Shown: piece after piece, positions 10,049 to 17,970 of the stretch | Layout of the letters: the number at the start of each line of letters is the position of its first letter | Position numbering within the stretch: the first letter of the stretch is position 1 | From: Mycobacterium interjectum | Lineage (GTDB): Bacteria; Actinomycetota; Actinomycetes; Mycobacteriales; Mycobacteriaceae | Direction of reading: 5' to 3' | DNA: 35,802 nt | NCBI RefSeq assembly: GCF_900078675.2 | Contig: NZ_LT546237.1 | Coordinates: 3,486,105 to 3,521,906 of the forward strand | The notes under the pieces: generated by a model | The model's database searches: none | What the model saw: only the letters and a program-made list of their open reading frames with translations | What the model was told of the DNA's origin: nothing | Translations under genes and position numbers: made by a program

Positions 10049-10066
10049 GATGAATGTCGGGTGAAC
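10049..10066 (-). promoter_or_regulatory. Putative RegX3 (Pho) box upstream of pstS
   Basis: Read on the minus strand, the 18 bases are two direct repeats, GTTCACC and ATTCATC, separated by 4 nt (11-nt period). This matches the direct-repeat boxes bound by RegX3/PhoP-type regulators at phosphate-responsive actinobacterial promoters. It lies in the short gap between mshD and pstS, about 100 nt upstream of the pstS start. A TACTTT at about 10014-10019 is a possible -10. The motif is seen; regulation is inferred. Confidence 0.55.
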
Positions 10067-10079
10067 GATCGGCTTGCGG

Positions 10080-11828
<1,749 letters not shown>

Positions 11829-11942
11829 TTAGTTGCCAGGACATCTAACGATAACGTGCCACCTGGCTATTTTGTGCGCCGGACGAGGCAGTGTGAGCCC
11901 CGCCACCGGGCAACCGGCCACACGGCGGCCGGCGGATTACGC

Positions 11943-11957
11943 GACAATGTGCGGGTG
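11943..11957 (+). promoter_or_regulatory. Leaderless promoter and GTG start of lmeA
   Basis: A GACAAT -10 element (11943-11948) lies 6 nt before the GTG at 11955, so transcription should begin at or next to the first base of the codon. No Shine-Dalgarno is present. This decides the start in a frame that is open back to 11856. Confidence 0.5.
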
Positions 11958-12761
11958 CGCAAGGTGCTGATCGGCGCGGCGGCGGCGGCGATCGCCGTGG
12001 CCGTACCGGTCGTCGGCGCCGTCTGCGTCGACTACGCCACCAGCATCTACGCCGAATACCGGCTGTCGACCAGCGTGCGCAAGGTGGCGCATCTCGGTTC
12101 CGACCCGTTCGTCGCCATCGTGGCGTTCCCGTTCATCCCGCAGGCGATGCGCCACCACTACAACCAGCTGGAGATCAAGGCCAACGCCGTCGATCACACG
12201 ATGGTCGGCACTGCCACCCTCGAAGCCACGATGTACTCGGTGGACCTCACGCAGGCGTCCTGGCTGATCAGACCCGACGCGAAGCTCCCCGTGGGCAGGC
12301 TGGAGAGCCGCATCATCATCGACTCGAATCATCTGGGCCGCTACCTGGGCATCAGCGATCTGATGGTGGAGGCGCCCCCCAGGGAAACCAACACCGCCAC
12401 CGGCGGCGTCACCGCGTCGGGCATCTCCGACAGCCACGGGTTGGTGTTCAGCGGCACGCCGCATTCGGCGGGCTTCGAGCACCGGGTGAGCGTCTCGGTA
12501 GACCTTTCCATCGCGCCCGAAGATCCCGCGACGCTGGTGATCACGCCGACGGGCGTGCTCACCGGGCCCGACACCGCCGATCAAGCCGTGCCGGACGACA
12601 AGCGGGATGCGGTGCTGCGCGCCTTCAGCACCAGGCTGCCCAACCAGCGGCTGCCGTTCGGAGTCGGGCCGACGACCGAGGGCGCACGCGGCTCCGATGT
12701 CATCATCGAAGGGGTCACCCGGGGAGTAACCGTCACCCTGGAAGGGTTTAAGCAGTCATGA
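11955..12761 (+). CDS. lmeA: LmeA, lipomannan elongation factor (DUF2993 family, Rv0817c-like)
   Basis: The 268-residue envelope protein begins with a short basic n-region (VRKVLIG), followed by a hydrophobic signal/anchor (about 7-28) and a DUF2993 domain exposed outside the membrane. The M. smegmatis orthologue LmeA is needed for maintaining mannan elongation of lipomannan and lipoarabinomannan. The length is close to Rv0817c (about 270). GTG 11955 is preferred because the signal starts there and a -10 box sits at leaderless distance. Its stop overlaps the next gene's ATG (12758-12761). Confidence 0.88.
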   Translation: MRKVLIGAAAAAIAVAVPVVGAVCVDYATSIYAEYRLSTSVRKVAHLGSDPFVAIVAFPFIPQAMRHHYNQLEIKANAVDHTMVGTATLEATMYSVDLTQASWLIRPDAKLPVGRLESRIIIDSNHLGRYLGISDLMVEAPPRETNTATGGVTASGISDSHGLVFSGTPHSAGFEHRVSVSVDLSIAPEDPATLVITPTGVLTGPDTADQAVPDDKRDAVLRAFSTRLPNQRLPFGVGPTTEGARGSDVIIEGVTRGVTVTLEGFKQS

Positions 12762-13174
12762 CCACCGTGCTTGTGGCGATCGTGGGGGCGGTCGCCGTGG
12801 CGACGGTCACCGGATGGCTGTTGACGCGCGGGTCGGGAAGAGTCCGCGAGATTCAGTCCGATCCGGGCGGCGGGCCCGACGCCGGCGACCTGGCGTTGTC
12901 CCGGAGCGGGCCGACCATCGTGCACTTCAGCGCCCCGTGGTGCGGGCCGTGCGACCGGGTTCGCCGGGTGGTGGGCCAGGTCTGCGAGGACATGGCCGAC
13001 GTCGCCCACCTCGAGATCGACCTGGACGCCAACCCGGCGACGGCCCGGCGGTTCTCGGTGCTGACGCTGCCCACCACGCTGATCTTCGATGTCGAGGGGC
13101 GACAGCGGTACCGCGCCTCCGGGGTGCCCAAGGCCGCGGACCTGCGTTCGGCGCTGCAGCCTCTGTTGGCTTGA
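12758..13174 (+). CDS. thiX: Thioredoxin-like protein ThiX (Rv0816c-like)
   Basis: The 138-residue membrane-anchored thioredoxin-fold protein has an N-terminal hydrophobic segment (about 3-24) and a thioredoxin domain with the classical active site FSAPWCGPCDRV (C62, C65). The cis-proline region reads LTLPTTLIFD. It is probably a disulfide reductase at the membrane; its partner is unknown. Its ATG overlaps the lmeA stop by 4 bp, so both are made from one transcript. The sulfur operon follows after a new promoter. Confidence 0.88.
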   Translation: MTTVLVAIVGAVAVATVTGWLLTRGSGRVREIQSDPGGGPDAGDLALSRSGPTIVHFSAPWCGPCDRVRRVVGQVCEDMADVAHLEIDLDANPATARRFSVLTLPTTLIFDVEGRQRYRASGVPKAADLRSALQPLLA

Positions 13175-13190
13175 GCGCTACGTCATTGGG

Positions 13191-13206
13191 TAAGCTGGCC
13201 GGCGTG
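13191..13206 (+). promoter_or_regulatory. Leaderless promoter of the poly-Cys leader and sulfur operon
   Basis: TAAGCT (13191-13196) lies 7 nt before a GTG at 13204, the spacing expected when the RNA starts on the codon itself. A TTGGCT at 13166-13171 is a possible -35 with a long 19-nt spacer. The promoter overlaps the end of thiX. Confidence 0.55.
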
Positions 13207-13293
13207 TCAGCCCGCCTGGAGCCCATGCTCACCACGCGTCGCACAGTCGATCTGTGCCGCATCGCGGGCTGTTGTTGTTGCTGTAGCTGCTGA
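13204..13293 (+). CDS. Poly-cysteine leaderless leader peptide (cysteine attenuator)
   Basis: A 29-codon frame starts at GTG 13204 and ends in five consecutive Cys codons followed by Ser-Cys-stop (AGCCCCCSC); seven of 29 residues are Cys. It is leaderless and lies 106 nt upstream of a sulfur operon. Poly-cysteine leaderless short ORFs at this locus are described in mycobacteria as cysteine-responsive attenuators: when Cys-tRNA is scarce the ribosome stalls in the Cys run and the downstream genes are released. The sequence fits exactly; attenuation here is inferred from that work. The peptide itself is probably not functional. Confidence 0.85.
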   Translation: MSARLEPMLTTRRTVDLCRIAGCCCCCSC

Positions 13294-13399
13294 GTAGCAG
13301 CGCCCCGCGCGCACTCGGAGCAGCTTCGGACCCCTACCCAGGCTTCCAAGGCGTGCTCCCGCCTTTCCGCGCAACAAGAATCTCTAGGAGTAGTCCCCA

Positions 13400-13864
13400 G
13401 TGCCAAGCAGCAACACCGCCGTGGAGCCCGACCGCGTCGACGTGCGCGGGCCCAGGTTCGCCGCCTGGGTCACGACCGCGGTCCTTTTGCTCACGCTCAT
13501 CGTTTCAGCCGCCAGCCCGCGGGCGGCTGCCCTCATCCTCGGGGCGCAGGCCGTGATCTTCGCCGTCGGCGCCATCGGCGGGCCCCGCCGCCACCCCTAC
13601 GGGCGGGTGTTCGCCCGCGTCGTGGCGCCCCGGCTGGGACCCGTCACGGAGCGCGAACCCGTCGCACCGCTGAAATTCGCCCAACTCGTCGGCCTGATCT
13701 TCGCGGTCGTCGGTGTCGCGGGATTCGCCGTCGGCGCGGTTGTGCTCGGCCTGATCGCCACCGCGGCCGCGCTGGTGGCCGCGTTCCTCAACGCGGCATT
13801 CGGCATCTGCCTGGGCTGCCGGCTCTACCCGTTGGTCGCACGCTTTCGACCGATTTCCGCATAA
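13400..13864 (+). CDS. DUF4395 membrane protein of the sulfurtransferase operon
   Basis: The 154-residue protein has about four predicted membrane helices (roughly 22-42, 44-58, 90-110 and 112-135) and the DUF4395 motif GICLGCRLYPL near the C-terminus, with a conserved Cys-x2-Cys pair. DUF4395 genes often neighbour rhodaneses and thioredoxins, so a role in sulfur or thiol traffic across the membrane is reasonable but unproven. The GTG start at 13400 follows TAGGAG (13386-13391). It is first in a DUF4395-cysA-sseC operon, 36 nt ahead of cysA, and should be controlled by the poly-Cys leader. Confidence 0.85.
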   Translation: MPSSNTAVEPDRVDVRGPRFAAWVTTAVLLLTLIVSAASPRAAALILGAQAVIFAVGAIGGPRRHPYGRVFARVVAPRLGPVTEREPVAPLKFAQLVGLIFAVVGVAGFAVGAVVLGLIATAAALVAAFLNAAFGICLGCRLYPLVARFRPISA

Positions 13865-13900
13865 CCCCTACGTCAGAAGCAATCGAAAGGAACACCCACC

Positions 13901-14734
13901 ATGGCACGCTCCGACGTCCTGGTCTCCGCGGACTGGGCCGAGAGCAATCTCGATGCCGGAAACGTCGTCTTCGTCGAAGTGGACGAGGACGCCGGCGCCT
14001 ACGACACCGGCCACATCGCCGGCGCGATCAAGCTGGACTGGCGCACCGATCTGCAGGACCCCGTCAAGCGCGATTTCGTGGACGCACAGCAATTCTCCAA
14101 ACTGCTGTCCGACCGCGGCATCGCCAACGACGACACCGTGGTCCTCTACGGCGGCAACAACAACTGGTTCGCCGCCTACGCCTACTGGTACTTCAAGCTG
14201 TACGGCCACGCCGACGTCAAGCTGCTCGACGGCGGACGCAAGAAGTGGGAACTCGACGGGCGCCCACTGACCACCGACGCGGTCAACCGGCCGGCCACCT
14301 CCTACACTGCGGCGGCGCCGGACAACAGCATCCGCGCCTTCCGCGACGAGGTCATCGCGGCCATCAACGTCAAGAACCTGGTCGACGTGCGCTCCCCCGA
14401 CGAGTTCTCGGGCAAGATCCTGGCCCCGGCTCACCTGCCGCAGGAGCAAAGCCAGCGGCCGGGCCACGTCCCCGGCGCGATCAACGTGCCGTGGAGCAGG
14501 GCCGCCAACGAGGACGGCACGTTCAAGTCCGACGAGGAATTGGCGAAGCTCTACGCCGACGCCGGGCTGGACGGCACGAAGGAAACCATCGCGTACTGCC
14601 GGATCGGGGAACGTTCGTCGCACACCTGGTTCGTGCTGCGGGAATTACTCGGCCACAAAAACGTCAAGAACTACGACGGCAGTTGGACGGAATACGGCTC
14701 CCTGGTGGGCGCCCCGATCGAGTTGGGAAGCTGA
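13901..14734 (+). CDS. cysA2: Thiosulfate sulfurtransferase (rhodanese) CysA2/SseA type
   Basis: This 277-residue tandem rhodanese transfers sulfur from thiosulfate to acceptors through a cysteine persulfide. The inactive N-terminal rhodanese domain (about 5-125) is followed by the active domain (about 145-272), with Cys233 in the loop CRIGERSS. The length equals M. tuberculosis CysA2/CysA3. A good SD (AAAGGAA, 13886-13892) precedes the ATG. sseC begins 1 nt after the stop. Confidence 0.95.
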   Translation: MARSDVLVSADWAESNLDAGNVVFVEVDEDAGAYDTGHIAGAIKLDWRTDLQDPVKRDFVDAQQFSKLLSDRGIANDDTVVLYGGNNNWFAAYAYWYFKLYGHADVKLLDGGRKKWELDGRPLTTDAVNRPATSYTAAAPDNSIRAFRDEVIAAINVKNLVDVRSPDEFSGKILAPAHLPQEQSQRPGHVPGAINVPWSRAANEDGTFKSDEELAKLYADAGLDGTKETIAYCRIGERSSHTWFVLRELLGHKNVKNYDGSWTEYGSLVGAPIELGS

Positions 14735-14735
14735 T

Positions 14736-15038
14736 ATGTGCTCTGGACCGAAGCAAGGACTGACGTTGCCCGCCAGCGTCGATCTGGAGAAGGAAACGGT
14801 GATCACGGGCCGGGTCGTGGACGGCGACGGCCAGGCGGTGGGTGGCGCGTTCGTCCGCCTGCTGGACTCATCGGACGAGTTCACGGCCGAGGTCGTCGCC
14901 TCGGCGACCGGTGACTTCCGCTTCTTCGCCGCACCCGGGTCCTGGACGCTGCGCGCACTGTCCCCGATCGGCAACGGCGACGCCGTGGTGGCGCCGTCCG
15001 GTGCGGGCATTCACGAGGTGGACGTCAAGATCGCCTGA
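14736..15038 (+). CDS. sseC: SseC (DUF1416), sulfur-metabolism partner of the rhodanese
   Basis: This 100-residue protein has a predicted immunoglobulin-like/carboxypeptidase-regulatory beta sandwich: ITGRVVDGDGQAVGGAFVRL then DFRFFAAPGSWTLRALSP. It is the orthologue of Rv0814c. SseC is consistently encoded behind the rhodanese, from which it is separated here by 1 nt. A part in handling the sulfur product is inferred; its biochemical activity is not established. It starts Met-Cys-Ser-Gly. Confidence 0.9.
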   Translation: MCSGPKQGLTLPASVDLEKETVITGRVVDGDGQAVGGAFVRLLDSSDEFTAEVVASATGDFRFFAAPGSWTLRALSPIGNGDAVVAPSGAGIHEVDVKIA

Positions 15039-15073
15039 CGGACCGGCCGGTCCCGGCGGGCCCGCGGCGCGAA

Positions 15074-15089
15074 TAGACTCGTCTGCGTG
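15074..15089 (+). promoter_or_regulatory. Leaderless promoter of the microprotein-nitrobindin pair
   Basis: TAGACT (15074-15079) is followed by 7 nt and then GTG at 15087, the same geometry as the poly-Cys leader promoter. There is no Shine-Dalgarno. No clear -35 is visible. Confidence 0.5.
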
Positions 15090-15185
15090 GTGCTCTTCTT
15101 CGAGATCATGCTGGTCATATCGGTCGTGGTCATCTCATGGTTCGCGCTGTACACCCTCTACCGGCTCATCACTGACGAGTCGTGA
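15087..15185 (+). CDS. 32-residue single-pass membrane microprotein
   Basis: The frame starts with GTG-GTG and encodes Val-Val-Leu-Phe-Phe-Glu-Ile-Met, then one hydrophobic helix of about 20 residues ([17 protein letters not shown]), ending RLITDES. It was probably left out of many annotations because of its size. A -10 box lies at leaderless distance, and its stop codon overlaps the nitrobindin GTG (GTGA, 15182-15185), so nitrobindin translation depends on it. I recognise no family. It could anchor or modulate a partner in the membrane, or simply serve as the leaderless entry point for the next gene. Confidence 0.65.
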   Translation: MVLFFEIMLVISVVVISWFALYTLYRLITDES

Positions 15186-15853
15186 CCTCCTTCGACGAGG
15201 GCGCTGACGGCCCGCTCGCTCCAGGCGGCTCCAGCGACCGCGCGGTTGCGGCCGCCGCCGAACGCGCCAAGGCGACCGCTTCCCGCAATATCCCGGCCTT
15301 CGACGATTTGCCGGTGCCCGCCGACACCGCGAATCTGCGCGAAGGGGCCAACCTCAACGACGCGCTGCTGGCGCTGCTGCCACTGGTCGGGGTGTGGCGT
15401 GGCGAGGGCGAGGGCCGCGGACACGATGGGGACTACCGGTTCGGCCAGCAGATCGTGGTGTCGCACGACGGCGGCGACTACCTCAACTGGGAAGCGCGGT
15501 CCTGGCGGCTCGACGACACGGGCGGTTACCTGCAACCCGCCCTGCGCGAGAGCGGTTTCTGGCGCTTCGTGTGCGACCCCGAGGATCCAACCGAGTCGCA
15601 GGCCATCGAGCTGTTGTTGGCCCATTCGGCCGGTTACATCGAGTTGTTCTACGGGCGGCCCCGCACGCAATCCTCGTGGGAGCTCGCCACCGACGCCTTG
15701 GCCCGCAGTCGTTCCGGCCTGTTGGTCGGTGGCGCCAAGCGGCTCTACGGGATCGTCGAGGGCGGTGATCTGGCCTATGTCGAGGAGCGGGTGGACGCCG
15801 ACGGCGGCCTGGTGCCGCACCTTTCGGCGCGGCTGGCGCGGTTTGTCGGATAG
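15182..15853 (+). CDS. Nitrobindin, heme-binding beta-barrel protein (Rv0813c-like)
   Basis: The 223-residue protein has a disordered N-terminus (about 1-55) and a ten-stranded FABP-like nitrobindin barrel. The barrel starts with the family motif GVWRGEGEG (70-78) and ends [13 protein letters not shown], where H213 is the expected proximal heme ligand. Nitrobindins bind ferric heme and react with NO or peroxynitrite; the M. tuberculosis orthologue Rv0813c has a known structure. The GTG start overlaps the upstream microprotein stop, and no separate ribosome binding site is needed. Confidence 0.9.
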   Translation: MTSFDEGADGPLAPGGSSDRAVAAAAERAKATASRNIPAFDDLPVPADTANLREGANLNDALLALLPLVGVWRGEGEGRGHDGDYRFGQQIVVSHDGGDYLNWEARSWRLDDTGGYLQPALRESGFWRFVCDPEDPTESQAIELLLAHSAGYIELFYGRPRTQSSWELATDALARSRSGLLVGGAKRLYGIVEGGDLAYVEERVDADGGLVPHLSARLARFVG

Positions 15854-15880
15854 TGGCCCGCCGGGGTCAGGACATGGAGC

Positions 15881-15928
15881 GGCCCCCGAGCAAAGCTCCT
15901 GGTTGGACTGACCGGAAGCTCGGGGGCC
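15881..15928. terminator. Strong 11-bp hairpin terminator after nitrobindin
   Basis: GGCCCCCGAGC (15881-15891) pairs perfectly with GCTCGGGGGCC (15918-15928) around a 26-nt loop that contains a further small stem. There is no U-tract. It lies 28 nt after the nitrobindin stop and could also end the minus-strand transcript that crosses 16040-15990. Confidence 0.6.
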
Positions 15929-15929
15929 G

Positions 15930-16004
15930 GGTGGCTACGGGGAATTCGCCAGCGCGCGTTGAACGCCGACTCTTCCGAGCCATTGCAGCTAGCGCGTAGC
16001 CACC
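15930..16004. other. Second long inverted repeat, structured intergenic RNA region
   Basis: GGTGGCTACG (15930-15939) is perfectly complementary to CGTAGCCACC (15995-16004), enclosing 55 nt. Together with the hairpin at 15881-15928 this makes 120 nt of strongly structured sequence directly beside the left att core. It contains no convincing long ORF. It may be the 3' part of a small RNA read from the minus strand. Confidence 0.45.
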
Positions 16005-16040
16005 TCACATGTCCATGAAGCTATCAATTTCGCGGACCAC
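16005..16040 (-). CDS. Possible 11-codon ORF at the left att site
   Basis: On the minus strand GTG 16040 opens VVREIDSFMDM and a TGA. AAAGGAGGTGG (16037-16047) directly overlaps the start; this matches the complement of the 16S rRNA 3' end unusually far. Because the GTG lies inside the Shine-Dalgarno, an alternative start is TTG 16027 (MIASWTCEVATR, stop at 15989), at more normal spacing. Codons 1-8 are inside the 30-bp att core. Nothing but the signal strength supports translation; a regulatory RNA is equally possible. Confidence 0.35.
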   Translation of the reverse strand: MVREIDSFMDM

Positions 16041-16046
16041 CTCCTT
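16017..16046 (+). repeat. Left attachment site core (attL), 30-bp direct repeat
   Basis: The 30 bases starting GAAGCTATCAATTTCGCGGA are repeated perfectly at 27530-27559, with eight further bases nearly alike. The two copies bracket the region that separates the nitrobindin and pabC-like genes, which are neighbours in M. tuberculosis. This is the expected signature of site-specific integration. Confidence 0.8.
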
Positions 16047-16190
16047 TCCTGTGTGCCTAGACCATAGCATTTGGGACGATCGCTGCACGTCAGACCCCGT
16101 TTTCCGACCGGTTACGGTACGGGCGCGGTACGAGCCGGGTAGGGGCCCAAATCGCCCCCGGTCGCCGGGGTGACGCCGGGGTGGAGCGGC

Positions 16191-16910
16191 CTAACTCGTC
16201 TCGGTTGAGTCAGCCTCTGCCGGGGCGTGTTCGGCAACCATCGCCGGCAACTCGTAAGCCAACCGGATCAGCTGTCGCGTGAACTCTGCGACATCCATCG
16301 CCTGTTCCGAAGTCGTTGACGGAATTTCATGGTTGGCCTCATTGCCGACATCCTTGATCTTGTCGACCCACGGGCGCATGAGCTTGGTGATCACGCCCTC
16401 GTCCTCTAAGTGTTTGAGCGCTTTTGCAAAAGTCGGAGCGTGACCGGAGCCGTCTTTGGGCGGGAGTTTGTGGGCCACCGCGATATGGAACAGGAGCTTG
16501 CGGCACATCATGACTGCGGCTGTATTTGCCCCGACCGAAAGGCACCCGAGGGCTTCGGTCCACGCGGCAAGGTCGTCGCCCGTCAGGACATCGGGTATAT
16601 CAAACGGGCGCACACCTGGGCTGGTGGTGCCGTCGTTATCCACGTGGCCCCGGTAGCAACTGACGCATCGCAGCCAACGAGTCGGCGGGCGCTGATTGAC
16701 ACCCGCGGTCGGTTGAGTCCTGCCGACGACGATCATTTGGTCGCCGCCGCAGAACGCGCATGGCTTCCGCACGGATGTGCTGTCGTCGTTCACATCGAAC
16801 TGCGCGTAGCCGCCGACGAGGTAAAGGTCTTTGTGAATGCCTGCCACGTGCTCGATTGTGGCACTTGGCGGTGACGACGATTGTTGAGTCGCACATGTGT
16901 TCGAAATCAC
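16191..16910 (-). CDS. Zinc-ribbon DUF4145 protein
   Basis: The 239-residue protein has a Cys4 zinc-ribbon-like pair (PCAFCGG, C51/C54, and RCVSCYRG, C82/C85) and a C-terminal DUF4145 domain. The domain contains TAAVMMCRKLLFHIAV (about 130-145) and the hallmark WVDKIKDVGNEANHEI (181-196). DUF4145 occurs alone in phages and islands and attached to restriction or helicase proteins; its function is unknown. The GTG at 16910 gives the longest frame. The first 25 residues are low-complexity, so the true start could be a little later. It faces away from the tRNA and is read toward attL. Confidence 0.7.
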   Translation of the reverse strand: MISNTCATQQSSSPPSATIEHVAGIHKDLYLVGGYAQFDVNDDSTSVRKPCAFCGGDQMIVVGRTQPTAGVNQRPPTRWLRCVSCYRGHVDNDGTTSPGVRPFDIPDVLTGDDLAAWTEALGCLSVGANTAAVMMCRKLLFHIAVAHKLPPKDGSGHAPTFAKALKHLEDEGVITKLMRPWVDKIKDVGNEANHEIPSTTSEQAMDVAEFTRQLIRLAYELPAMVAEHAPAEADSTETS

Positions 16911-16969
16911 AGCTGGTTGCCCGCGTGTATTCGCGGTGCTTGTCGGTGCCCGGTTGTAGTGTGAGAAGT

Positions 16970-17042
16970 TCCGATATAGCTCAAAGGACAGAGCGCCCTT
17001 TTCGGAAAGGGGAGGCTGCCGGTTCGAGTCCGGCTATCGGCT
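16970..17042 (+). tRNA. tRNA-Pro (anticodon CGG), orphan, prophage-borne
   Basis: A full cloverleaf can be drawn. The acceptor TCCGATA pairs with TATCGGC, with only the first pair (U-C) mismatched. The D arm is GCTC/GAGC with loop AAAGGACA. The anticodon stem CCCTT/AGGGG encloses loop TTCGGAA, giving anticodon CGG after U33. The variable loop is 5 nt, and the T arm is GCCGG/CCGGC with loop TTCGAGT. CCA is not encoded. The D-loop and T-loop motifs and stem lengths are canonical. The mismatched first pair and unusual acceptor suggest a phage-type tRNA. Amino-acid identity is inferred only from the anticodon. Confidence 0.7.
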
Positions 17043-17044
17043 TG

Positions 17045-17092
17045 AGGAAGAGGCACGTCGTAGCTGCACACCCGCGCTCCGTGCCTCTTCCT
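17045..17092 (+). terminator. Perfect 13-bp hairpin right after the tRNA
   Basis: AGGAAGAGGCACG (17045-17057) is exactly complementary to CGTGCCTCTTCCT (17080-17092) around a 22-nt loop. It begins 3 nt after the tRNA and would end its transcript. There is no clear U-tract. Confidence 0.6.
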
Positions 17093-17221
17093 GCTACTTG
17101 CCGCGCTCTCGCTTCGGCGCGGCGCTGCTCTTTGCCCGCCGCTACGGAGACAGGCGTTTTCAGTTCACCGGATTGTCCCAGGCGCTAGTGTCAGGCCCGC
17201 CTTAGGAAGGGGTAGACCTGA

Positions 17222-17893
17222 ATGCCAGACGACACACCGCAGTACCCTCCACCGAATCCCTATGGCGGTCAGCCATACCCCGGCGGCTACTACCCGCCAC
17301 CGGCCTATAACCAGCCGCCAAAGAAGCGGAAGATATGGCCCTGGGTTCTCGGCGGGGTGCTCGGCGTTGTCATTCTGTTCTTTGGTGGCTGCGTTGCACT
17401 AGTCGCCGTAGTTGGCAAGTCGCTCGACAGTGCCAAACCGACGGTCTCGTCCGGCGGCAGCACCAACCAACCCAGCCGCGACCGAGGCATCGATTTTCCG
17501 GGGAAGCAGAAGAATGACACCGGTGCTAACGCCGGAGACTCGGTGACCGTTGACAACGTGACATTCACATCGGCTGCGCTGCGTCACGCGACGGGCCAAT
17601 ACGGCAACACCAGTTACCTGTGCTCGGAAGTCACAATCAAGAACGACAGTAGTAAGCCAGCCAGGTTTAGTGATGTGTGGGACTGGAAGCTACAGAACCC
17701 CTCTGGAACGATCCGCAACGCCACCTTACTGGGAACGGAGCACCAACTTTCAGCAGGCGAAGTTGCGCCGGGCGGGAGCACCACCGGCGACGTGTGCTTC
17801 GACAATCAAGTCGATCCCGGCACATACGTGGTTCTGCTCGACCCAACGATCCGACTGTCGACAGATCGCATCGGTTGGGTCAATAACCTCTGA
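17222..17893 (+). CDS. DUF4352-type membrane-anchored protein with Pro/Tyr-rich N-terminus
   Basis: The 223-residue protein has a Pro/Tyr/Gly-rich cytoplasmic N-terminus (1-37), a basic KKRK stop and one membrane helix (IWPWVLGGVLGVVILFFGGCVALVAVV, about 42-68). An external Ser/Thr-rich linker leads to a beta-sandwich DUF4352-like domain (about 105-220), with VTFTSAALRHATG, VTIKNDSSKPARF and AGEVAPGGSTTGDVCF. AGGAAGGGG (17203-17211) precedes the ATG. Such proteins are common in actinobacteria and their phages; the domain is thought to bind protein or ligand outside the cell. Function here is unknown. Codon use is less GC-biased than the core genes. Confidence 0.7.
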   Translation: MPDDTPQYPPPNPYGGQPYPGGYYPPPAYNQPPKKRKIWPWVLGGVLGVVILFFGGCVALVAVVGKSLDSAKPTVSSGGSTNQPSRDRGIDFPGKQKNDTGANAGDSVTVDNVTFTSAALRHATGQYGNTSYLCSEVTIKNDSSKPARFSDVWDWKLQNPSGTIRNATLLGTEHQLSAGEVAPGGSTTGDVCFDNQVDPGTYVVLLDPTIRLSTDRIGWVNNL

Positions 17894-17970
17894 CGGTCAG
17901 GGCCAGCGCTCCGAAATGAGACTGCGCGATTGCGGCTATGCCAGGGCCCTCTGCTGAAATGATCGTCTGC

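Noticed and set aside
15881..16004. Known riboswitch or tmRNA
   Set aside because: Although structured, the sequence lacks any motif I recognise from known riboswitches, tmRNA, 6S-like or SRP RNA.
15860..16040. Read-through of the mini-ORF TGA as a selenoprotein or longer protein
   Set aside because: The continuing frame is Arg/Ser/Pro-rich with no domain, and no SECIS-like element or selenium genes are visible.
16970..17042. tRNA as the integration site of the island
   Set aside because: No copy of its 3' end is found at the other boundary; the 30-bp repeat pair at 16017 and 27530 explains the ends better.
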